A DNA stretch of 64,000 nt from Epilithonimonas mollis (GTDB taxonomy: Bacteria; Bacteroidota; Bacteroidia; Flavobacteriales; Weeksellaceae). The DNA is taken from the NCBI RefSeq assembly GCF_900142325.1, contig NZ_FRAM01000003.1, positions 62,001 to 126,000 on the forward strand. The letters are read 5' to 3'. Positions 34,343 through 42,807 of the stretch are shown here, in pieces; position 1 is the first letter of the stretch; each line of letters opens with the position of its first letter. Below the pieces are notes generated by a model, which worked only from the letters and a program-made list of their open reading frames with translations, did not search any database and was not told the DNA's origin. Position numbers and translations under genes: made by a program.

Positions 34343-35486
34343 CCGGCTTATATTTCCTGATGAAACTGAGGCAAAGCAACAGTCCTATCCCGGCCAGGCC
34401 TGCTCCCACCAGGGACGGATAATTATAAGACAAGCCCAATTCTAGGGGCAAACCGCCGAAAAGCGCGCCCAGAGAATTGCCCACATTGAAAGCGGCCTGC
34501 ATAAAGGCCGACGCCATCATTTCCGAATTCTTTGCAGAACGGAGCATTATAATGTTGACAGGTGTTCCCACAGCCATTGACAAAGCACCGCAGACAAATG
34601 TCAGAACAAGGGACACCGACTGATACCCAGAGAAGAAGAAAACCAGAATCAGCGCCAGTATCATGGCACCGAGAAGAATTGCTGCTGCCAATGCCGGGCG
34701 CATCCTGTCCGCCATGATGCCGCCGAGGAAATTGCCAACCACCATCCCGGCACCGGCAAGAACCATTATGTATGCGATAGAATCCGTCCGGAACAGGGAA
34801 ACATGCGTCATCAGCGGTGTGATATAGCTGAACCATGCAAACAGACCGCCAAACCCGATCCCCGTGATCGCAATGATATGCCAGGCTTTGGCAGAACGGA
34901 AGAACTCCAGCTCATCTTTCAGGGTGGTGGTGCGCAGACTATCCATATAAGGCAGCAGGAATTTGAGACCTATCAGGGTCAGCACACCCAGCACAGCCAC
35001 TACCCCGAAGGCATACCGCCAGCTCAGCTGATGACCCAGCCAGGTCACGAAAGGTACCATGGCTAGATTGGCCAGGGTTAATCCGGTAAACATCATGGCA
35101 ATGCTCTGTGCCTGCTTGCCGGGTTTTGCAAGCCGCGTGGCAACGACAGTCCCGACACCGAAAAACGCGCCGTGCGGCAGGCCGGAAAGGAATCTCACGA
35201 CCAACATCGTATAATAATCACTCACCAGTGCAGACAGCGCATTGAACAGGATGAAGGCCATCATCAGAAAAGCAAGGATCTTCTTCGGAGGAAATTTAGC
35301 GGCATAGGCTATCAGAACCGGTGCGCCCACCACTACCCCAAGGGCATAAGCTGATATCAGATGCCCGGCCTGAGGAATAGAGATATGCAGCGATGCAGCA
35401 ACATCCGGCAGCAATCCCATGATCACAAATTCTGTAGTCCCGATCCCTAATGCGCCCAAAGCCAGCGGAATTATTCTTTTATCCAT
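34335..35486 (-). CDS. MFS transporter (DHA1 drug/sugar efflux type)
   Basis: 383 residues with twelve membrane helices. The opening GALGIGTTEFVIMGLLPDVA and the loop FLSGLPHGAFFGVG are characteristic of DHA1 efflux permeases related to AraJ/YdhP. Substrate is unknown. GC content is much higher than the window average (about 60 % in several lines), the strongest deviation in the window, and codon usage favours GC-ending codons, which is consistent with recent transfer. Its 3' end overlaps alkB by eight bases. Confidence 0.88.
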   Translation of the reverse strand: MDKRIIPLALGALGIGTTEFVIMGLLPDVAASLHISIPQAGHLISAYALGVVVGAPVLIAYAAKFPPKKILAFLMMAFILFNALSALVSDYYTMLVVRFLSGLPHGAFFGVGTVVATRLAKPGKQAQSIAMMFTGLTLANLAMVPFVTWLGHQLSWRYAFGVVAVLGVLTLIGLKFLLPYMDSLRTTTLKDELEFFRSAKAWHIIAITGIGFGGLFAWFSYITPLMTHVSLFRTDSIAYIMVLAGAGMVVGNFLGGIMADRMRPALAAAILLGAMILALILVFFFSGYQSVSLVLTFVCGALSMAVGTPVNIIMLRSAKNSEMMASAFMQAAFNVGNSLGALFGGLPLELGLSYNYPSLVGAGLAGIGLLLCLSFIRKYKPVI

Positions 35487-35555
35487 TTTGCAAAATTCTT
35501 GATTTTAATGATAAAAGTCAAATTTTAACCGTTCCGCAACAGAATAGTAAGATTA

Positions 35556-35783
35556 AATTAAGAATTGATTAATGTTACATTCACACACGCAAGCACCGGA
35601 ACAGTTCCGGGGATTTTACCGGGCACTACCTGCCGGGCATCTGCACTGCCATCACACGCCCGTTTTCATGGTTTCCTCACGCCCTTCTGGACCAACTCCC
35701 CACGGATGTCTGCACTATCTCCTCCTGCGATAACCAATGCCGGGGTGTACAAAACTGCTTGGCGGGCGAAGTCTGTCTGTTTA
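35556..35783 (-). pseudogene. GC-rich decayed coding remnant, possibly DUF1223-like
   Basis: One minus-strand frame reads ...DFARQAVLYTPALVIAGGD and SADIRGELVQKGVRKP up to a TGA, then continues ARQVVPGKIPGTVPVLACVNV in the same frame to a TAA near 35556. The ARQ...YTPALVI.GG pattern resembles the central motif of DUF1223 (thioredoxin-fold-like) proteins, but the frame lacks any start and both ends. The high GC matches the adjacent MFS gene. I treat it as a gene remnant. A 74-codon plus-strand frame over the same bases has no family likeness. The family guess is weak. Confidence 0.35.
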
Positions 35784-35813
35784 ATTTAAATTGTTATAGT
35801 TGGTTAAAATTAG

Positions 35814-35842
35814 TTTGTGTTATGATTTTTCTGTTATTTTTG
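35814..35842 (+). promoter_or_regulatory. Promoter of yidD
   Basis: TTTG at 35814-35817, a 17-base spacer, then TATTTTTG at 35835-35842. This is the best complete match to the Bacteroidetes TTTG / TANNTTTG promoter in the window. The start codon of yidD lies 17 bases downstream. Confidence 0.7.
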
Positions 35843-35859
35843 TATCAGTAAAAATCAAA

Positions 35860-36096
35860 ATGCTGAACAGGATTCTCACTTTTCCGTTTGTGGTATTGAT
35901 AAAGTTTTATCAATTCTTTATCTCCCCATGGCTTGGGAAAAACTGCAGATACGAGCCTACCTGTTCCCATTACACCCTGGAAGCACTCCGCGTCCATGGT
36001 CTTCTGAAAGGAGGGTGGCTGGCTGTCAGAAGAATCGCAAGCTGCCATCCGTGGGGCGGCGAAGGCTATGATCCCGTTCCCCCGAAACAACCTTAA
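35860..36096 (+). CDS. yidD: Membrane protein insertion efficiency factor YidD
   Basis: 78 residues from the ATG at 35860 ([10 protein letters not shown]). The frame is open upstream to 35800, but the promoter lies there and the extra residues are not family-like. The signature [15 protein letters not shown] with two cysteines, and [24 protein letters not shown], are complete. YidD assists YidC/Sec in inserting inner-membrane proteins. Lgt follows 12 bases later in the same direction. Confidence 0.92.
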   Translation: MLNRILTFPFVVLIKFYQFFISPWLGKNCRYEPTCSHYTLEALRVHGLLKGGWLAVRRIASCHPWGGEGYDPVPPKQP

Positions 36097-36108
36097 AATC
36101 AATTATCA

Positions 36109-37374
36109 ATGAACAATATCTTTCTTCGGTTTTATCTTATACTCTTTGCAGGCATTTTCCAGCTTTTTTCTTCGCAAGCCGCTGTTACCGACCTATCTGA
36201 CGGCACATTGAAAATCAACAGTAATGAAGATCTTCCTGTAAAGATCTTCGCTTCGCAAAGAACGGATTCTTTGGCAAACCAGGCTTTCAGGAACATCCCG
36301 AATGAACTGATCATCCTGAATGAGGACAATATCAAAGCGGAATCTGCCGAAGGTCTTGCCAGCATTCAAAACATTCTAGAATCTTTCAAGGCGAATAAGT
36401 TCCAGTTCCTGGACAAGGATTTGAAACCTGTAGAACCTGTATTCGAACAAAAAAACATAGAGAACTTCAAGTATCTGCTGAAGTCTGACAAAGTGCTGAA
36501 AGCTGCAGACCATGTGGAACTAGAGACAGAATTCAACATCTGGGATCCGATGAAAGGAATTCCTCTGGGCCCGGTAACGCTGCATTTTTACAGCCTGATG
36601 TTCATCTTTGCATTCGGTCTCGGCTATGTGATCATGGCAAGGATCTTCAAAATCGACCATGTGGAGGAGAAATACCTGGAGCCGCTGTTCACGTGGACGC
36701 TTATCGGGACGATCCTGGGAGCAAGATTAGGGCATGTTATTTTTTATCAGCCGGAATTGTTCAAGGAAGACTTCCTGAGTGTTTTCTTACCCATCAGCAC
36801 GAGAGGCGGGCTGCATTTTACCGGATTTGCAGGCCTTGCGAGCCATGGTGCAACCATAGCTTTGATCTTCACTACCTTATATTACAGCTTCAGAATTATC
36901 AAAAAGAATCCGTTCTGGGTGTATGACAGGATTGGGATTGTGGTGGCTCTGGGCGGTGCATTTGTACGGATGGGAAATTTCTTCAACTCGGAGATCATAG
37001 GAAAACCGGTTGATCCGGCTTCGCCATTTGCGATACTTTTTCCTCAGCAAAGCTCGGAATATGGCGTGACCATTCCACGGTATCCAAGCCAGTTGTTCGA
37101 AGCGGTAGGATACTTTTGTCTGTTTGTTTTGCTATGGTTCCTTTACAGAAAAACGGATAAGAAATACCAGCAGGGATGGCTGTTCGGGTTGTTTTTTATC
37201 ATCCTGTGGGCGATCCGCTTCTTTGTTGAGTTCCTGAAGGAACCGCAGGGCGGCGAGTTCATCACGGTTGGCGGGCTGAACACGGGGCAGGTTCTGAGTA
37301 TCCCTTTCATGATTGCAGGATTCCTGATCATGATCTATTCCAAGAAGTTTAAGCTTCCCAAAGAACAGGCATAA
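36109..37374 (+). CDS. lgt: Prolipoprotein diacylglyceryl transferase with long N-terminal extension
   Basis: 421 residues, well above the usual ~270-290. The Lgt core starts near residue 145 (GIPLGPVTLHFYSLMF) and contains GARLGHVIFYQPE, RGGLHFTGFAGLASHGA and VRMGNFFNSEIIGKP, which hold the conserved His, Arg and Asn/Glu residues of the enzyme. The core attaches diacylglycerol to the lipobox Cys of lipoproteins. The first ~144 residues begin with a hydrophobic signal-like segment (FYLILFAGIFQLFSSQA) and then a soluble, charged region without recognised domain, which would be periplasmic. No internal start codon is needed to explain the core, but the family start could lie at the Met of MKGIPLG. 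A terminator at 37381-37406 follows. Confidence 0.88.
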   Translation: MNNIFLRFYLILFAGIFQLFSSQAAVTDLSDGTLKINSNEDLPVKIFASQRTDSLANQAFRNIPNELIILNEDNIKAESAEGLASIQNILESFKANKFQFLDKDLKPVEPVFEQKNIENFKYLLKSDKVLKAADHVELETEFNIWDPMKGIPLGPVTLHFYSLMFIFAFGLGYVIMARIFKIDHVEEKYLEPLFTWTLIGTILGARLGHVIFYQPELFKEDFLSVFLPISTRGGLHFTGFAGLASHGATIALIFTTLYYSFRIIKKNPFWVYDRIGIVVALGGAFVRMGNFFNSEIIGKPVDPASPFAILFPQQSSEYGVTIPRYPSQLFEAVGYFCLFVLLWFLYRKTDKKYQQGWLFGLFFIILWAIRFFVEFLKEPQGGEFITVGGLNTGQVLSIPFMIAGFLIMIYSKKFKLPKEQA

Positions 37375-37380
37375 AAATAA

Positions 37381-37406
37381 AACTCCCGAAACCGGGAGTT
37401 TTTTTA
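37381..37406 (+). terminator. Terminator after lgt
   Basis: AACTCCCG and CGGGAGTT form a perfect eight-base stem with a four-base loop, followed by six T. Confidence 0.9.
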
Positions 37407-37434
37407 TGACGTTAAGAGACCAGCCTAGAGCATT

Positions 37435-38898
37435 TTATCTGGTTTCGATTTCCACGATCTTTTTACCGTTGTTTCCAAAATATTGGTTCATCAATGGTTC
37501 ATAGATCTTGTAGCCATCGTCTGCATTGGTGAAAATGATAAGGCCTTGCCTGGTCTTTGGCAAAAGAAAAACAATAGTGTTCACACCTTTGTCGGCACCG
37601 CTATGAGACAAGGCAATGGCATCATTGCCCAAATCGTAAATTTCGAATCCGAGACCGAAATACTTATTCGCTTTTGTCTTGACTTGTCTGGTTTTCATGG
37701 CTTCAAAAACTGAATCTGACAACAGCTCATTATTCATCACAGCGACCAAAAACTTTCCGTAATCTTCGACAGTCGTTATGAGGTCATCTGCGGCATTCGC
37801 TGTTTTATTTTTTACAATGTCATAAGGTTTCCCATAGCTGTCATAGCCAATAACCACTCTTCCCTCATCTTTCTTTCCGTTCCAGATGTAGCTTGTATCC
37901 TTCATATCCAACGGCTGAAAAACATATTCGCTGGCCAATTGTTCCAGGCTTTTACGGAATTTTTTCTCGAGAGCTTTTCGCAGGTATTCAAAACCTTCTC
38001 CGGAGTACTGATACTTTGTTCCGGGATCAAATTCGAAATTCAGCTTACCGTCTTTATTCATCCATCGCCAATTCGGGAAGCCAGTCTGATGGCTTAATAC
38101 CAATCTTGCTGTTAGCTTTTTGATTCCGGGATCATTTGCAATATCAGGATCCGTCCAATAGTGATAAAGCGGTTCATCCAGATTCCATTTTCCGAGGCTT
38201 GCCAAACGTAAAACCGTCATCGCCGTAACAGGTTTTGTCAAAGATGCAACATTGAAAAGGCTGTTATATGCCGCGGAAGCTTTGCCATCCAATGTCCCGA
38301 AGACTTTTATCTGTGTTAACTTCCCGTTCTCGATCACGCCTAATCCCAGCGTCGGAATGTGATTATCTTTCAGTAATTGCTCGATATTGTCCGCACCGTT
38401 TAACTTTGGTGCGCCGTGGTCATAACTAAGAACATCGCTCATGAACCAGTTTCCATCTTTCTTAGTCCACACTGTTGTGAATTTTGCCTGACCTCCCAAA
38501 GCATCTTCTTTTCCTTTTTCCCGAATATAAAACTGATGTTCGCCGGACTGGATGGCGCCGTACAATTCGCCGTTATTATACAACGGAAAAACTTCCAGGC
38601 TGCTTTCGATGACTTTTCGGATCGGTTTTTGGTTTGGATTTCCGCAGATGTTTTGTTTTGTTCTCTCCAGGAACAATTTCCTGTCCTGGAAACCGCCGTT
38701 ATCGTGATAGAATTTCAGGTTATCATCCACAGATTTTTCCAAGTAAGCCATATCACAACGGTTGAATCCACGGTCAAAAAAAATGCTGTCCTGCTTTTTG
38801 AGTTCAAGAAATAAAGCTGAATTCTTATCAATCTGAGCCTGAACAATCCCTACTGAAAAGAATAGAATAAGTAAGAAAACGCTGTATTGTTTTGTCAT
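37435..38898 (-). CDS. Serine hydrolase (beta-lactamase fold) fused to an N-terminal DUF4440/NTF2-like domain
   Basis: 487 residues. Signal peptide ending VQAQ at about 22. Residues 28-160 form a DUF4440-like (SnoaL/NTF2-type) domain (FFDRGFNRCDMAYLEKSVDDN... TTVWTKKDGNWFMSDVLSYDHG). The rest is a class C beta-lactamase/DD-peptidase-like domain with SLTK at 219-222 (nucleophile Ser219), YSGEGF as the Tyr motif, and HSGADKG as the third motif. It is exported, so it acts in the periplasm on an ester or amide substrate that is not known. Its natural substrate could be peptidoglycan or a lipid ester. A divergent partner is lacking; an XRE regulator follows on the same strand upstream. Confidence 0.83.
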   Translation of the reverse strand: MTKQYSVFLLILFFSVGIVQAQIDKNSALFLELKKQDSIFFDRGFNRCDMAYLEKSVDDNLKFYHDNGGFQDRKLFLERTKQNICGNPNQKPIRKVIESSLEVFPLYNNGELYGAIQSGEHQFYIREKGKEDALGGQAKFTTVWTKKDGNWFMSDVLSYDHGAPKLNGADNIEQLLKDNHIPTLGLGVIENGKLTQIKVFGTLDGKASAAYNSLFNVASLTKPVTAMTVLRLASLGKWNLDEPLYHYWTDPDIANDPGIKKLTARLVLSHQTGFPNWRWMNKDGKLNFEFDPGTKYQYSGEGFEYLRKALEKKFRKSLEQLASEYVFQPLDMKDTSYIWNGKKDEGRVVIGYDSYGKPYDIVKNKTANAADDLITTVEDYGKFLVAVMNNELLSDSVFEAMKTRQVKTKANKYFGLGFEIYDLGNDAIALSHSGADKGVNTIVFLLPKTRQGLIIFTNADDGYKIYEPLMNQYFGNNGKKIVEIETR

Positions 38899-38984
38899 AA
38901 TTTTATTTTTGACAAAGATTCAGAATTAAATGATTCCGATTCAAAAAAACAGCCCGACAATAACCCGACAAGTTCCTGACAGTA

Positions 38985-39572
38985 CTATAAAACACTGAAG
39001 TTCAGCTTATAAAAAAGATTATGTTTCTTATCCAGTTCATAAGCGTTTCTGAGAACAATGTAAATATTAGCCAGGATTAATGTAATAATTGTTACCATGA
39101 CAGATTCTTTTCCGAGCTTTAGAATAACAACCAGCATAAAGATAACCGGAGCAATAATGGCTAAGATAATCTGAAGCGAAATGATTTGCCTGATGATTTC
39201 ATTTTTCTGTTTAGAAATCAGCATTATCAACAAAGGCGGCAGAAAGTTAGCAACCGGAAACCAACATAAGGGCAGCGAAGAAAGGTTGATTATCTTGATT
39301 AGGGTGAAGTTTTCAGTTGGATTATTTTCTTTTAACCGGGCCGGTTCTTCAAGAATATGAACTTCCATCATGGATTCTTCTATCGGATGATCTGATATCA
39401 GCAAATCGTTTTCCGTAATCTGAAGCGTTGAAGCCAGTGTTTTCAGGGTATAACCTTTCGGCTCTGTTCCGGCTTCAATGCGTTGAATGGTTCTGACGGA
39501 AAGCCCGGATTTCTCCGCTAACTCTTCCTGGGTCAGATTTTGTTTTTCCCTGATTTTCTTTAATTCCGACAT
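38985..39572 (-). CDS. XRE-family HTH regulator with C-terminal membrane helices
   Basis: 195 residues from the ATG at 39572 (MSELKKIREKQNLTQEELAEKSGLS). The frame opens earlier, but the added residues are not family-like and a TAAATTTG promoter element is at 39617-39624. The helix-turn-helix covers about 5-55 (TQEELAEKSGLSVRTIQRIE). Three hydrophobic helices follow at about 95-118, 130-152 and 158-178. A membrane-bound HTH of this shape may sense an envelope signal and release or inhibit the DNA-binding part; that is inference. It lies 86 bases upstream of the serine hydrolase gene and may control it. Confidence 0.8.
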   Translation of the reverse strand: MSELKKIREKQNLTQEELAEKSGLSVRTIQRIEAGTEPKGYTLKTLASTLQITENDLLISDHPIEESMMEVHILEEPARLKENNPTENFTLIKIINLSSLPLCWFPVANFLPPLLIMLISKQKNEIIRQIISLQIILAIIAPVIFMLVVILKLGKESVMVTIITLILANIYIVLRNAYELDKKHNLFYKLNFSVL

Positions 39573-39616
39573 CTGATTATAAATCATGAGCGATAAATGA
39601 CAATTGATTTTAAAAG

Positions 39617-39624
39617 CAAATTTA
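39617..39624 (-). promoter_or_regulatory. Promoter -7 element of the XRE regulator gene
   Basis: TAAATTTG on the minus strand, matching TANNTTTG, 44 bases before the ATG at 39572. Confidence 0.45.
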
Positions 39625-39665
39625 GCAATTCGATGAATTTTGAAGAAACTATATTTCAAATCCAC

Positions 39666-39693
39666 AAAAAAACCTTCCAAAACTGGAAGGTTT
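39666..39693 (-). terminator. Terminator after the acyl-CoA dehydrogenase gene
   Basis: AAACCTTCC and GGAAGGTTT form a perfect nine-base stem with a six-base loop, followed on the minus strand by four more T. Confidence 0.85.
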
Positions 39694-39715
39694 AAAATTT
39701 ATCTGGTAAAATAAT

Positions 39716-40858
39716 TTATTTCTTGGATATCGCTCTGGAAATTACAATTTTCTGAATTTCAGAAGTTCCTTCGTAAATCTGAGTGATTTTTGCATCCCTC
39801 ATCATTCTTTCCACATGGTATTCTTTCACATAACCGTAACCGCCGTGGATCTGAACTGCCTCGACTGTTGTATCCATTGCAACCTGAGATGCATACAATT
39901 TTGCCATTGCGCCGCTTTCTGAGATGTCTTTTCCTTCATCTTTTTCAGCCGCCGCTTTGTAAATCAACATTCTCGCAGCCATAATGCTTGTATGCATATC
40001 CGCGAGCTTGAATGCAATTGCCTGATGATTGATAATTTCTGTTCCGAAAGATTTTCTTTCTTTGGCATATTTCAGAGACAATTCATAAGCTCCGGAAGCA
40101 ATTCCTAAAGCCTGAGAAGCAATCCCGATTCTACCGCCATTCAGAACTGCCATCGCGAATGCGAAACCGAAACCGTCTTCTCCGATTCTGTTTTCTTTAG
40201 GAACCTTCACATCCGTAAACATCAAAGAATGTGTATCACTCCCGCGAATTCCCAGTTTATCTTCTTTCTTCCCAACAACGAAACCTTCCCATCCTTTTTC
40301 AACAATAAAAGCATTGATTCCTTTATGTTTTTTCTCAGGGTGAGTCTGGGCAATCACTATATAATAAGTGGCGTTTCCACCGTTTGTAATCCAGTTTTTG
40401 GTTCCATTCAGCAAATAATAATCGCCTTTGTCTTCCGCAGTTGTTGATTGAGAAGTAGCGTCAGAACCAGCTTCCGGCTCGGACAATGCGAATGCACCAA
40501 TCACATCGCCACTCGCAAGCGGTTTCAGATATTTCATTTTTTGTTCCTCATTACAGAATTTTTCCAGACCTGCGCAGACCAAAGAATTATTGACCGACAT
40601 CACAACAGCTGCAGACGCATCAATTTTTGCAATCTCTTCCATTGCCAAAACATACGAAATGCTATCCAGACCGGCTCCACCATATTTAGGATCTACCATC
40701 ATCCCTAAAAATCCCATTCCGCCCATTTTTTTGACAGCATCGTAAGGAAATTTTTGTTCGTTATCTCTCTCTATAACACCTTCCAAAAGTTCTGCGTTTG
40801 CAAAATCTCTTGCGGCTTGTTGAATCATTTGTTGCTCTTCTGTAAGATTGAAATCCAT
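39716..40858 (-). CDS. Acyl-CoA dehydrogenase
   Basis: 380 residues, standard length. The FAD-binding GAFALSEPEAGSDATS and the WITNGG motif in the middle, and the C-terminal QIYEGTSEIQKIVISRAI, which contains the catalytic Glu, are all in place. It catalyses the first step of beta-oxidation of acyl-CoA, passing electrons to ETF. Position divergent from two long-chain acyl-CoA synthetases, with a shared divergent promoter pair at 40887-40962, makes a coordinated fatty-acid degradation unit likely. Confidence 0.93.
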   Translation of the reverse strand: MDFNLTEEQQMIQQAARDFANAELLEGVIERDNEQKFPYDAVKKMGGMGFLGMMVDPKYGGAGLDSISYVLAMEEIAKIDASAAVVMSVNNSLVCAGLEKFCNEEQKMKYLKPLASGDVIGAFALSEPEAGSDATSQSTTAEDKGDYYLLNGTKNWITNGGNATYYIVIAQTHPEKKHKGINAFIVEKGWEGFVVGKKEDKLGIRGSDTHSLMFTDVKVPKENRIGEDGFGFAFAMAVLNGGRIGIASQALGIASGAYELSLKYAKERKSFGTEIINHQAIAFKLADMHTSIMAARMLIYKAAAEKDEGKDISESGAMAKLYASQVAMDTTVEAVQIHGGYGYVKEYHVERMMRDAKITQIYEGTSEIQKIVISRAISKK

Positions 40859-40886
40859 AAGGTTCTTTTGTTATATTTTTCGTCCG

Positions 40887-40916
40887 TAAATATAAACTTT
40901 TTAACAAAAAATCAAA
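40887..40916 (-). promoter_or_regulatory. Promoter of the acyl-CoA dehydrogenase gene
   Basis: On the minus strand TTTG (40913-40916) is followed after 18 bases by TATATTTA (40887-40894). The -7 differs from TANNTTTG only in the last base. The mirror-image promoter at 40931-40962 has the same -7 variant followed by C. Confidence 0.5.
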
Positions 40917-40930
40917 GTAAAATGCCATAT

Positions 40931-40962
40931 TTTGTTATATTGGAAAAAAAAATTATATTTAC
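40931..40962 (+). promoter_or_regulatory. Promoter of the first acyl-CoA synthetase gene
   Basis: TTTG (40931-40934), a 20-base spacer, then TATATTTA (40955-40962). Same -7 variant as the divergent dehydrogenase promoter. Confidence 0.5.
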
Positions 40963-41007
40963 GATAACACAAACTTAATTTTAATAATATATTAATAAAG
41001 ATATTTT

Positions 41008-42777
41008 ATGAACGTTAAAAGAATATTCGACTTCGCTGCTCTTGCGCAGGAAAAGTTTCCGAAAGAAGACTGTCTTGTTACCAAAAAAAACGGAACCTGG
41101 ATAAAAACTTCTACCCTTGAGTTCATTAATCAGGGCAATAAAATTTCCAGAGGTCTCCTAAAGTTAGGAATCAAGCCTGGCGATAAAATCGGATTGATTA
41201 CTTCCAATAACAGAACAGAATGGGCAATAATGGATCTGGGAATTTCTCAGATTGGCGTTGTGACAGTCCCTGTTTACCCGACTATTTCCGAGGAAGATTA
41301 CATTTATATTTTTAATAATTCTGAAATCAAATATTGTTTTGTTTCAGATGCCGATCTGTATAAAAAATTAACCAATGCAAAACCGAATATTCCTTCATTA
41401 GTCGGCGTGTTTACATTTGATGAAATTGATGGAGCACCCAACTGGAACGAAATTCTTGACCTTGGTGAAAATGAATCTACACAAATCGAAGTTGATGATC
41501 TGGCAAAAGCCATTAATCCGGAAGATCTGGCAACAATTATATATACTTCGGGAACTACAGGAAAACCAAAAGGTGTTCAGCTGACTCACAACAATCTTGT
41601 GGCTAATGTAACTGCAAGTACACCAAGAATACCGAAGGATAAAAGTATTGATTATAAGGACATTAAAGCATTGAGCTTTCTTCCGATTTGCCACGTTTTT
41701 GAGCGAATGATCTTTTATCTGTATGTCAGTAACGGAATTTCTATTTATTTCGCAGAGAGTATTGAGAAAATTGGAGATAATGTGAAGGAGGTTCATCCAC
41801 ATTACATGACGGTAGTTCCGAGACTCGTAGAAAAAGTTTATGATTCTATCTATAACAAAGGTACTGCTGCGGGAGGTTTAAAATCCAAGATTTTCCTTTG
41901 GTCATTAGGAATTGCAGAAAAATACGAACTGGGAAAACCAAAATCCTTGATGCACACCATTGCTGATAAACTGGTTTTCAAAAAATGGAGAGAAGGTTTG
42001 GGCGGTAATCTGATTACCCTGGTTTCAGGTTCTGCTGCATTATCAAAACGGCTGAATATCATGTTTCACGCTGCCGGAATCCCGATTCTTGAAGGTTATG
42101 GCCTGACAGAGACATCACCAGTAATTTCTGTCAACGCATTTGGAAAGGTGAAAGCCGGATCAGTCGGAATTCCGCTTGAAAATGTAAAAGTAAGAATCGA
42201 ATCCGACGGCGAAATCGTTGTAAAAGGTCCTTCTGTTTTCGAAGCTTATTATAAAGATGAAGAAAAAACAAAAGAAGCTTTTACGGATGACGGCTATTTC
42301 CGTACGGGTGACATAGGAATGATTGATGAAGACAATTTCCTTTTCATCACAGACAGAAAGAAGGAAATGTTCAAAACGTCCGGAGGAAAATTCGTAGCAC
42401 CACAAGTCATCGAAAATCTGGCAAAAGCGTCCAAATTCATTGAACAGATCATGGTGGTTGGTGATGGTGAAAAAATGCCTTGTGCGTTGATACAGCCTGA
42501 TTTTACTTTTGTAAAGAACTGGGCAGAACTTCATCATGTCAAAATTTCTGATTCGCCGAAAGCGATTGCTGACAATCCTGCTGTAAAATCCAGAATCGAA
42601 AAAGAAATAGAAAAGATCAATGCGGGACTCGGAAAATGGGAACAGATTAAAAAGATTGAACTGACTCCAAAAATATGGACCATCGATGATGGTCTTCTCA
42701 CCCCTACACTGAAACTGAAAAGAAAAGCAATCAAAGCAGAATTTCAGGATTTGTATGACAGAATGTACCGAGAATAA
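41008..42777 (+). CDS. Long-chain fatty acid CoA ligase (copy 1)
   Basis: 589 residues of the adenylate-forming superfamily. The ATP/AMP motif is TIIYTSGTTGKPKGV, later GYGLTETSPVI, then DGYFRTGDIG and LFITDRKKEMFKTSGGK, the last with the hinge Asp and catalytic region. The size and the short linker between the two domains fit the long-chain FadD15-like bacterial group. It activates fatty acids to acyl-CoA. A paralogue of similar length follows at 42884; the terminator at 42782-42807 separates the two. The dehydrogenase gene is divergent. Confidence 0.92.
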   Translation: MNVKRIFDFAALAQEKFPKEDCLVTKKNGTWIKTSTLEFINQGNKISRGLLKLGIKPGDKIGLITSNNRTEWAIMDLGISQIGVVTVPVYPTISEEDYIYIFNNSEIKYCFVSDADLYKKLTNAKPNIPSLVGVFTFDEIDGAPNWNEILDLGENESTQIEVDDLAKAINPEDLATIIYTSGTTGKPKGVQLTHNNLVANVTASTPRIPKDKSIDYKDIKALSFLPICHVFERMIFYLYVSNGISIYFAESIEKIGDNVKEVHPHYMTVVPRLVEKVYDSIYNKGTAAGGLKSKIFLWSLGIAEKYELGKPKSLMHTIADKLVFKKWREGLGGNLITLVSGSAALSKRLNIMFHAAGIPILEGYGLTETSPVISVNAFGKVKAGSVGIPLENVKVRIESDGEIVVKGPSVFEAYYKDEEKTKEAFTDDGYFRTGDIGMIDEDNFLFITDRKKEMFKTSGGKFVAPQVIENLAKASKFIEQIMVVGDGEKMPCALIQPDFTFVKNWAELHHVKISDSPKAIADNPAVKSRIEKEIEKINAGLGKWEQIKKIELTPKIWTIDDGLLTPTLKLKRKAIKAEFQDLYDRMYRE

Positions 42778-42781
42778 GTAT

Positions 42782-42807
42782 AAGCTATCCAATGGATAGC
42801 TTTTTTT
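42782..42807 (+). terminator. Terminator between the two acyl-CoA synthetase genes
   Basis: AAGCTATCC and GGATAGCTT form a perfect nine-base stem with a three-base loop, followed by a T run. Confidence 0.85.

Larger units (their letters stand above)
35487..35859. other. Intergenic stretch with GC-rich gene relic and yidD promoter
   Basis: 373 bases between the MFS start and yidD. The first 70 are AT-rich and would hold the MFS promoter. From about 35580 to 35775 the sequence is about 58 % GC and reads as a broken minus-strand frame (see the pseudogene entry). The last 80 bases are AT-rich and contain the yidD promoter. Confidence 0.6.

Noticed and set aside
35565-35789. 74-codon plus-strand frame in the GC-rich gap
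   Set aside because: No family likeness, while the opposite strand retains protein-like sequence; the frame is a side effect of high GC.
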